Positions 13,201 to 24,700 of a DNA stretch of 64,000 nt are shown piece by piece; position 1 is the stretch's first letter; every line of letters begins with the position of its first letter. The stretch is taken from positions 78,495,463 to 78,559,462 of the forward strand of contig CM072513.1 in the NCBI GenBank assembly GCA_036898135.1. The letters run 5' to 3'. The position numbers and the translations under genes were made by a program. This DNA is from Oncomelania hupensis. Taxonomy: Eukaryota > Mollusca > Gastropoda > Littorinimorpha > Pomatiopsidae. The notes below the pieces were generated by a model. The model worked only from the letters and a program-made list of their open reading frames with translations, was not told the origin of the DNA and ran no database searches.

Positions 13201-16200
13201 GAGAGCGTTCAAAGAAAAACAGCTTCAAGGCCGTCGTCTCAGCCCTCCCAGGTGAGATAGCCAAGCCTACCACAGGACCTTTATTTGAAATAGCTGAAGG
13301 GAGGCTTGCCTTAGCTGCAGTCATGATTATAGGCTTGGAGTGATCATAACTTTGTTTATTCTGATTTAGCCTATGTCCTGTTAGTTAACTATGATATTGA
13401 TTTTCTGTTATTTTCGTTGAGCACATCCTGTTAGGTTGCAACTAGGGGAGAGGTGGCTAGGAAGAGTTTGCTTGGAAAATGAATTGTGTTCAAACTATCT
13501 GGCAGTGTGTGTGGTAGGAAGAAGAGTGTAGGAGTATTATGATGCAAGTTATGATTTGGCACAGGGAGCGCAATTGGCTCAGTGGTGTAAGCAGTGTACT
13601 CAAATGTCAGGCCATAACATTGCAGCTTGTACAGGCAGGGTTTCAATCCCGTTGACTTCCTGGAGTAAAATAATAATAATAACTTGTTTAAAAAAAAATA
13701 AAAAACCAAAAATTTACATGTAACACTGCACCCCTACTCCTTTGAGAGTATAAACCAAGGTCTAATCTGTGCGCACACTATATGTGCTCTTGTTCCTAAA
13801 TGTTTTATATTACCGTATTATTTTGGTAATAATAGTTAGGAATACGATATTACATTGCATGATCAGCTCAAAAGGCCTGAGTTCTAGGTTCTTAGTGGCT
13901 AGACTTATAGTATTTGGGATTTATTATTGATCAAATTCCATGGACCCTGTGATAATTCTCTTTGGCGTCACCTGCTTGAATGTAAATTGAAAATGTTGAT
14001 GTCCGTTGCACAGTGTCATATTTTTCAGCTTCAGAGCTGGCTGCAGGTTTGTCTTACTGCTTCATTTCCTCTCTTGTGTGTTCTGCTTTGTTCTCGCTGC
14101 CATTTTTCAGAGAGAACAATTTTGTGGATGTTGCTAGGTTAGAAGGTGAAATTGAGTTGGAGTATGTCTTTTGGTGTGCGCTTGCATGTATGTGTGTGGA
14201 TGTGTGATGTGTGAGTTCTGCCTGGCTCAGTGTAAACAATGGGTTGTATGTGTACCAAAATATGAATCATGCAGAATTTGTGTCTAGTATTTTGAAATTG
14301 TGGGTGGACGGTGGTAACATTTTTCATGTATGTTCTTGTTAAAAAAAAACAACTTGGGCCTATCTCATTGAAAGTTTGGCACGGCTGTTGGTTAACGCAG
14401 CTGTTTGTGTTAATGTTGATGTCCTTGGTTTTTGTTGCAGTTATGCAGCACGGAGCAGTCCAAAGTATGAGCCATACAAGAGGTAATTTGTTCTGTGATC
14501 TGGGGCGGTCTGCACTAAATCATGAAATATCACTCGTTTCGTTTCATGGAATTTTTCGACAAAAGCAGAAGTGTATTTTTGTTTTCAATTCAGGACCAGC
14601 TGATAGCTTAACTTTACAATGAACATAACTAGAGTACTTGTTTCCAACTACGTACAGATGTTTGGTGTGAAAGTGGTTGTACAAATATGTAGAATCTTTT
14701 GTGTTGAACTGCATCAACATTTCCTGTGCTTATTTTGGCAGTGCATTCATTTTGCTTTGTGTGATTTCAGGATGGGGTCATCATCGAGGTCACGGTCAAG
14801 GTCACCGGAGGAGGTTGGCGAGGTCAAGTTCATCACCAGTTTTGGTGCAGAAAGCGATGAGGAGGGTGGCTCAAGGGTGGTTCAAGGCCCGGCCCTCCCC
14901 CCTGTGCTGGGTGGTGCCAAACCCAATCTCAGCGCGCTCACTGACAGTTCTCACTCTGACAAATCTGGCCATCAGCCATGGTCGGTGTTTACACTTTTTC
15001 CCTCCATTGTCTCGGTTGCCTCGTTGCTCAGCTCAGGCTCACTCACTTCTGCTCAAGTGTTCACCCTGCTCAAATTACTCACTGGTTTTAGGCTTTATGC
15101 CAAGCTTCTGCTCCCCACTTCTTCTTTCCCTTTTGAAGTTTTGCTACAATAACATGGAAGAGGAAGACTTGATGCAAGTTGAACACCACAGTTATGTACT
15201 TCAGATGCTATTGGGCTACACTAAAAATGGCCTCTCAGAAGAACAAAGCATCGGAGAGAAAAAAAAAGAGGGAAGAAACTGAAAGAATTATGCCAAGACA
15301 GTTTTGCGTGAACAAGAAGTGGAAGCTGTGATATTTGGTACACTTCAGATCTCCACAGTGCAACTTTGATTACTAATGGGGGTATAGTTGTTTAGAATGA
15401 TCCTGTGGGAAAGACTGGATATGTAGATCAGATCTGTTTTGGGGAGGTATTAGTTTCTTTTCTCAGTACTTCTTGCCTTGTCTTCAGTTCTGGGAAAGCC
15501 TTAGTTTACGACTGCAGGCTTGTGTTTTTGTGTGTGCATTTGTCTGTGCTGGTTTATCCCCAGTTTGACTTCAGAGCCAGATCTGAAACCTGTACTTTTC
15601 TCTGTTGCAGGAAAAGCAAGAATCGACCTTCACGCCTTCGAGGCAAGAGTTCACGCTCCAGGTCACGGTCAAGGTCACCTAGGACAGGGTCATCCATTGG
15701 CAGAAGACGAAGTGACAGCAGGAGCAGCAGCAGGAGAGACCGCAGGTCAAGGTCCAGGTCAAGTTGGTCTAGATCTAGAAGGTCAAGTTCATGGTCCAGA
15801 AGGTCAAGATCACGGTCTGGAAGGTCAAGGTCATGGTCCAGAAAGTCAAGGGATTCCCGGGATCGTGACCAGCGCAGAGCAGGTCCCATCCCCCGAGAAA
15901 GAACTTTGTCCTCTTATGGGCGCTCCCGCTTCAATAGATCTAGGTCAAGGTCACGAGGGCTTAAGCGATCAAGATCTAGGAGCAAGTCCAGGAGCAGATC
16001 CAAGTCAAGGTCAAGAAGCTCACATTCAGGGTCATCTTCAAGATCTATGTCACGATCCAGCAGATCAAGCAGGTAAGTATAGGACTAATGTGTTACTGGT
16101 GGTTGCTTTCTTCTATTTATGTTATCATTTATTTTATAATATTAATAATGATGGTATTTATATTGCTCTTTTTCCTAGTAACGTCAGTCCAAAGCACAGT

Positions 16201-19200
16201 TCTCACAAATTCATACTTTTGTTAACATCAAAATACATACGAAAAGGAGTGAAACAAATGAAAATACTAGTAAATTATACAAAGACATAATACAAACATG
16301 AAAAAGAATATTTAAAGTAAAATATAGAAGACGAGGGAGGGAGGGAGAGGAGGAGAGCAAGTAAAGAGAGGCGGCGGTGGTCTGAATCAAAAAAGAAGGA
16401 ATGATGATGATGGTAGACGAGGTCAGAAATTTTTAAGGAAGAGACGAGTTTGTAAGTTGGACTTGAAAGTAGTTATATTCAGAGAGCTGAAAAGAGAGAG
16501 AGGAAGAGAGTTCCAAGTTGAAGGACCAAGCACCGAGAAGCCTGTAGAAGAGAGTTTGTAGAGGGGTATTTTTAGCATGAGAAGATTCCTAGACGGCTTG
16601 TAGAAGTCAAATGTTCTGTGTGAGGCAAGAAAGGGCTGACCCATGGACGCACTTGTAATAGACAGTACAGATTTTTTAGGTAATCTTCTGAGATAAAGGA
16701 AGCCAGTGGAGAGAATGTAGAAGGAGTTTGATAAGATCTCTTTAACACTTCTATCAGTGATGATTAACTGAAACAACTGTGCCTCAATAAGATTTGGTTT
16801 GGTAAATTCGCAAAATCAATAAGCCACTGCTGATAGTAACCATCCAGTACTTGTCTGATACTTTCATCACTTGAAACATTCGATACACCACTAATATCGT
16901 CAACCTCGTGTTCTTACCCATCAGATGCTCCCCTCCTAGCTGTGGCTTTGCGTAAATCAAAGCCATGAAATGACTCATCATCAGAGTCTGAATTAATGAA
17001 ATATTCATAAGAGAGGGCTTCATCGTCAAACTTTCATCATTTTGAGACTGAACAGATTTGAAAATCAAAGCTTGGCCAAAAAATCACAGCACCCTTTCTA
17101 CCAAAAGTACAGCATTAGAAATAGCTCGGGAGGTAACTCTACCTCGTTCCCGATATTCAGAGTCATTTTTGGCAGTAAAAATAGCAACAGTGCATGTGTG
17201 CTGTGGCTCTAAACAAGAGCACCCAGCACTGGCGAAGTGTGGCGGCTACAGTAAACGAACAAAGCTTTGCAGTGGATACGACAAGGTGCTAAAGGTTAAA
17301 CGTCATCTTGGTGCATCTCTCCTTGCTATTTCACTCTTTCTGTCTGTCCTTTGTCTATCTGACACAAGATAGTCCCGCTCTCAATTTTGCAACTCCTTCC
17401 CCCTTTTTACATACAAAAAAAGCATTTACCTTTTGTGTTGTCACTTGGACGATAAAGTTCTGTTAACGGTGGTTGGCAGGTCAATGTCAACAAGCCCCAA
17501 GCCTCTGCCTGTAGTGGTCAAGCGCTACCGTCGCGACAGCTTGTCGTCCAAATCCAGCATCTCCTCTGATGACGAGGAGAAGAAAGGGAATATGTCTTCC
17601 GCCAAGGACACTTCTTCCACCTCCGCTTCCAAGACTTCCAGGCCTTTCTCTTCCTCGTCTTCCAGAAATAAGTGAGTCCTTGGGCAGTACATTTGATGCC
17701 ACGCCCAGCTTTTTCTGTGTGATTTTAGATGCCATCTTTAGATGGGAAAGGGAAAGCTGATGACCGACCATCCTTGAAAAATTATGAGAGGACGGGAAAA
17801 TATAGTAGAGCGTTAGATGGGAATCAGGGAGAGAGAATAAATGCATGTTTGTGTGGGAATTCAGTTACTATGGTGAGTGAAATGAAAAGGGCTATAGTAG
17901 TTATGATTATGACACTATTGATGCTAATAATGGTGGTGGTGGTAAATAAGGCTGTCGGGTGGGAGGGAGGGGTAGGGAGGAGGGGGTGTTTGGATGGTGA
18001 TGTTTGTAAAGGTGTTGGCAATGGGACTTTGTAGTTTTGAAGGTGGTAGTCGTGGTTGTCGCAGCGGTTAAGGCACACATTATCGATGTTTCATGGTAAG
18101 CTACTTTGGGAAGGGTTAGTGCTTGGAAGGAAACCACCAAAGGCATAACACAAAAAGCTGGACACAAGCGCATGACACACCCCTGTCCACTCAGCTGTGA
18201 ATGGGTACCTGGATCTGTTTAGAACCGGGGAAGAAAAATCAGCGAGGGAGAGGAGATGAGCACGGCCCTTATTGAGCTGGCCTAGAGAAAAGGGAGCTCC
18301 CGAACGCTTCCTTCTAGAAAAAACCGAAAGGTTACGGAGACGCCTTTACCAGTCCAGATGACTATAATAATGATGATAATGTTGATTACGTGAGGATGAT
18401 GCTTGTGACATTATTTTCAGGTCTGGAGCAGGGAGCAGTTTACTGGGTAAAGCAGGCGGAGAAACTCAAGTCAGTAAGAGCCTATTCTTTCTGCAATAGC
18501 CATCTCCATGATCATGTTTTGTTAGGCTTGCTTTTGTGTGCGTGTAGTCCTGTGTGCAACTTTCAAAATGTAATCCAGAAGTCGAAAAATCAAATGTGTC
18601 TGAGAGAGAGAGAGAGAGCGAGCGAGCGAGCGTATCTGTGGCTAGATATATTATGACAGAGTAGCACCACAATACTTTACTTGTGCTGTTTAACCCAGGG
18701 ATTAACACATTTTTATTGTTTTGCTTGTGTTTCCTTCCTAGTGTTCTGAGGGTTTATGGGTCAGTCTAACATGTTAAGGGTCTTTGTGCAGTTGTATGTG
18801 TCAGCACCACCTTGATAGTTTTATTTCATTCTTCCCCCCCCCCCCCCCCCCCCCAAAAAGAGAATTATGTATTTATTTATTTAAAATAAAAAAGCTTTAT
18901 TGTCCCTTTTTATCGGGAAAACAAAAAATCAAATGGCCAAACAAATGTCTAAAAATAGTGCAATCTTCTATGCTTGAAATTATGGTAGAAATTTCTGCAT
19001 TATTTTTTGAAAGTGAGCGTAAAATACAGTCTAGTGTATAGTGAATTCTAGAGGCTTATGTCCTTTATGCATTCACTTGTAGTATTCTCCTATTTTTGGT
19101 TGTATATTTTTGTGTGCAAGGTGTTCCCATATTTTGTGGGTCATATTTCTGAGGTTGAAGTCTGCTTTGACATTAGGGCTGGGTCGATGAGACATCAATG

Positions 19201-21648
19201 ATGATCCTCGCCTGGATTTCTTTTCTTGTTAATTGGCACTTAAGTGATGCGGTTGCTTTTGTAATAAGTACTACATGCCTTTGTAGAACCTTGCTTGTTC
19301 TAGTAGATGTGAATAGTTTTGTGAAAGTGTTTTTAGAGATGGTAGAATACAGATGTTTGAATTGTTCACTATTCAATTCTCTTTATTCATTGTTTCTTCC
19401 TATCCTATCCTATCCCGTAACTCGGAGGTCGTAGGGGCACCACAGATGATCGTTAACCAGCATACTTCATCTTTCTCTGTCCTCTGCAACCCTGATGGCT
19501 TCACTCAGTGTCAAACCAGTCCATTCTCGAGTGTTGTCCTCCCACCTCTTTTTTGGTCTCCCTCTTCTTCTACCTCCTTGCACTGTGCCTTGCAGGATGG
19601 TCTGTGCAAGGCCTGATGATGTGGTGACGTGGCCATACCATCGAAGTTTTCGTTTCGTCACCACTTTGAGCAGGTCATCGTGTTGTCCAATGGCTTTTGT
19701 GATGGTCTGTTGGACTTCGTCGTTGGTGATGTGCTTGGTATAGGAAATGCCCAAAAGTCTTCTGTAGCACCTCATCTCCATGCCTTTTATTTTTCGTTGT
19801 AGATCTGCTGTGAGGGTCCATGTTTCACAAGCGTATAGGAAGATGGAGATGACAAAGGAGCGCAGGAGTCTTACCTTGGAATGTAGACTGATGGTCCTGT
19901 CTTTCCAAATGGGCTTCAACCTTGCCAGGGCAGCAGTTGTTTGTGCAATCCTGGAGAGGACTTCCTGTTGGAACCCATTGTCTGATACAATGGCTCCTAA
20001 ATATTTGAAGCTATGCACTGTGTTGAGGGATTGGCCTTGGACTTTGATGTCCGTGTTGATGCCATCGGTGGTGTTGGTCATCATTTTGGTCTTCTCTGCA
20101 CTTATTACCATTCCATAGGCTCTGGAGGTGGTGTCAAGCCTTTGTACCAGCTGTTCAAATTCTTGTTCCTCTCCAGCCAACCCATCAATGTGATCCGCAA
20201 AACGAAGGTGGGAGATTGCTTCACCCCCTATGCTGACTGTGCCTTCGTGATCTGCAAGGGCATCTGATATGCTGTTAGATCTTTTACTGACAAATTCCCG
20301 GGAGGTCTGCAAAGTGTTCGTCTTGAACATTGATGCATTTAGTGTTTGCTAACAACTGTTATTATTTTGTATGAGATTTAGGTCATTGGATCATCCTACC
20401 AACAGCATCTTCATTGAGAATTATCATCTCATGGAAATATTATATAGTGTAGATGTTTTTGTCTTGGACTTGTTTCAAGTTTAAAAAAAAAAAAAAAAAA
20501 AGATGTTAATGGTCCAGTTTTTTGTACGTAAGTTGTGTGAAATCTAAGATAGATTGTTTCCTTACAGGGCAAGCTAACACCACAGGAACGACTGCGACGC
20601 AAAATGCAGGCCCAGATCAACAGGCAGTGTAAGAACACATTACCTTTGTACTGTATCTTGTCCGACAGTAGAGGTAGGCACATGTTGGCTCTGTACCCCT
20701 CCTAATATATCACTCGGAATTTCTTATTCACTTTGGTGTTTAGATTAAGATGTAAATTTGCGATCCCTCAGAATTTTGCTTATTAGCTGGTCTTTTGACC
20801 AGCCTATTCTGATAGCATAGTGATCGTACTTGTAATTTTTTTTTTTTTTACCAGTCCTAACAGTGATGTGCTGCTTCTGCACTTGGGTGATGACGAACAT
20901 GAGTTAGTATAATAGTTGTGGAAACGTAGGCACTATTATACTATCAGCCCTTTGCCCTACAAGGCTATTAGCCTACAATGCTTTAGTTTGCCCTAGTTAA
21001 ATACTGGTGACAAGGATGAATGGTCATGCTGATGATTTTGAATGATTTGATGATTATAAGTATGAGATCGACAATGGTGAACTTTTAATCTGAATTAAAC
21101 AAATACAAATCTGTAGAGAAGATATTGTTTTGAAATACCAGCAGCAGTGACAGAGTTTCACTTCACACGAGAGTTCAGTTTTGGGTGTTTATTTATCTTG
21201 ATTTTTGTCAGCCATACTTAATACCAAACAAGATGCAGTTTACCTTGAAATTAGGTTATGATTTGTTATTATGAAATCTTTAGTGGCAAGAAATGTGTGA
21301 TTTCAGACAAAGCCGACAAAAAGGCTGAGATCAGCAAGTTCACCAAGCTGGAGCAAGAAAGGATGGTAAAGAGCGGAATACATTTATTTATTTATTTATT
21401 TATTTTAGCATCTGTTCACATCTGTGATATTAAACAACATTAAATTATAAAATTAAAACAAATGTATTAAAATTGAACAAAAATTAATATAACAGTATAA
21501 TTATCTAACAAATATTTATAGTTATTGCATATTTTAATTTATGATATATTGTGAAGAAGAAAGAAAGATGGCAGCCAAACTTGCTTGTTCCAGTCTTCAC
21601 AGAAAATGTATTTACATTAATAATATTTGAAAAATAATCACAAACTAA

Positions 21649-21741
<93 letters not shown>

Positions 21742-24700
21742 TTATATGTATGATATATATTTAATTATAAATAAAAATATTTCAACTTTGTTATTTGAAC
21801 CCAAACTACTCTGCTGAAATATTCGTTAAAAACTAGATTTCAACTCGATGGATCGTTTTAAATAATCAATAATTTTTACAAATTTTATTTCAGTGATGAT
21901 TGATAGCTTTCAATGATAACGTCTTGGAGAGGGCATCATCGTTATAATTTAGGCCTATGTTTTTAACTTGATGTAATAAAAGTAATTTTCTAGAAAGTCT
22001 CGATTTGATGTCATACTTAGTATACAATCATGCTTTTTAGCATTTTCAAATATAAATGTATACATGAATATTTTTATTTTATGTTTGTACATTAACTCTT
22101 AGTCTCATATGGCAAAACAGCACTTTGATCTTCTCCTTCATGTAAGGATTTGACAAAAACAAGCCAAAAATAGGTGCATGTGTTTAAAATGCTATATCTA
22201 CTGAACGGTTGGTCAGAGCTTCATGGGACTTAGTCAGTGTGTAGATAATTGGTAGTTATGCAAGTATGGAGTAAGCTTTAGTTCTGTCAGTGTCATCTGG
22301 CTGTGTTACCTGCTATTTTACCTGTGATTATAGGTAATTCAACAAGTATAGATTCTTTGGATGATGAAAGGTCCTATCTGAAGTCAGAAAGAGCGCTAGT
22401 GTGCACACTAGACACTGACAAATCACTCTGATTGTCATTCCCTAACTGATCAGCCCTATCATCTACTAATTGCTGCCACAACTGCCCATATGCAGACTGA
22501 TTATCAAAATCAGATTCTGCCATTTTTAGGGTATCCCCACTCCCGAAAACGCGACCAAAAACTAAACAAAAACTTCGATTAACATGTGTTGTAAACACAA
22601 ATGCAGTTGACAGGAAGGAAGTACGCTGCTTTTAGAATCAGCTAGTGCTCATGCCCGAATGGAACGGGTTTCCGTTAAGCAGGAGAGAGGTGCTAAAAGT
22701 AGACGGTAACTAGGCGCGCTTTACCGCTCTTCATGAGCCGTGACGAGCTGAGCTTTACCGCGCTTCATGAGACTAAGAGTTAATGTGACAAGATTTATTA
22801 TGTCATTATTTTAGTTGGGTCATCCTACATCAATTTCGTAATCGTCTGGATGCAGGCATGCCTACCCGTACGGAATTTTAGTATTTTTTCCGGAAATTTG
22901 AAAAACTTGGCAAGCGCTACGGAAAATACGGATATTTGTTTCACGGTCCGGAAAAAATAAAAACAACATTGGGAAATAAAATCGAACTCGTTAGCCTGTG
23001 GTAATGCACCGCGTGATGTTTTTCAGAAGATAGCCGAACCCTGTTTAACTCTTAGCGTCCTATAAGGTTTTCTGTACATTTGCGCCTATATCCTGTAAGG
23101 ATTTCAAGTTTATTGCAATAAATTGGGTTATGAATTTGAAAAAATTGCAAAAAATTTATTTATTCTCACATTAACTTCATATTTTAGGATATGTTTACAA
23201 AATGGTTATTCTATGTACCCAATGAACCATTTTGACTTTAGTACTATTTTTACCTGTTGGAATCTTGTAATTAATTCATAATTACAGGTATTTTATGGAC
23301 TATGTTAATAAAACAACAACAAGACAGTATGGATTGCATGTGAATGTGTGCACAGACAGTCAACACAGACAAGAAAACTCACTCTGGTTGTCTACACCAA
23401 GTCCTTGTGCTCTTTCAGCAATAAGCTCATCAATAAGGTTACCAAACTCACTATTACTGTCGGAGCTATTCCCTGCCATCATGGCCGAAAATTTCGCAAA
23501 CTCAAACCTCAAACAAAATCGTTTTAAAAGTACACAAAACCACGTCAAATGTGCAAAAACGATAGCGGAAAACACACGGGAACCTTTCCGGAAGTTGACT
23601 AAACCTTCTCTCACGCACTGGCGAGTTCCTATTTCCTGTGATTTCATGACTAAAAGGTGCACTAACGAGGCGCGCATTACCGCGCTTCAGGATTACGGGC
23701 GAGGCGCGCATTACCGCGCTATATGACGCTAAGAGTTAATGCCGAAAGGCGCAACCGCAGTAGAGACAGGTGGCATCGAAGTTTCCGGTAGAGGCACCGA
23801 AGTTTGCCGAGACAGTTTTAGCGCAGTCGCAGTGACGATCGGTGCTCGTGAGATAGAATTCAAAACATGGCGTCCAAACGAATGGCTAAGCAAAGTGATT
23901 GTGAATCTGAATCTTCAAAAAAATCGCGCAAAGGGCAGACATATATATTGCTTCGTATTCGGAAAAGTGTCCTTTCGTTATTCACAGCAGCACTGGCTCA
24001 AAGGTACGATGTATGCCAACCAGTTTGGCATCTCCGCCGGTGGTATGAACAACATCAAGCGGCACATAGAAGCACAGGCTCTGAAATCTTTTCTTTCGTC
24101 GTGGGTCTCCTACATACGTACATAGTATAATTGAGGCCTACGAAAGACGAGACCTCACAGCCTGTGGTGGAAGGCCCACAGCATATCAAGAATTACAATG
24201 CTTAGAAGAAGAAAAAGAAGATTGTGGCAGCAAATCAATATATGATTCTTCGCATAATATCAAAAAGGATGAAGAGTAAAAGTAAATACGGAAATCGTAA
24301 TAGTAATACTGAAATTTGAAAACGCCAATACGGAAACTTCAAATTGAGGGTAGGCATGCCTGTGGATGTTTACAATAAACAGTTCCTGTGCGTTTTACTT
24401 TGTGTTCTGGACTGAAGCACATTCTGTGTTTGGCGTTGTGAGCTCTACCCTGTCAATACTGTATTTTCTGCGTTGTGTGGTGGTTGAAAGGACCGTGAGG
24501 AAGAGCTTCGGAACAGAACGATGGAGATGCGGCGTCGGGAGCGCGAGAAGCGACACAAGGAGCAGGAGGAGTTGGAACGACAGCGCAGGCTGCGTCGAGA
24601 GCGTGACAGCAGTGATAGCGACAGTGACGGTGAACGAGGACGCAAGTCACGCAGGTCCAAAAGCCGTAGTCGATCACCTAAAGACTCGGTCCGACGGAAA

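Noticed and set aside
15520..16290. Long Gly/Gln/His-rich frame and the antisense Leu/Asp-rich frame over the RS exon
   Set aside because: Shadow frames of CLASRP exon 10; repeated AGGTCA codons leave all frames open.
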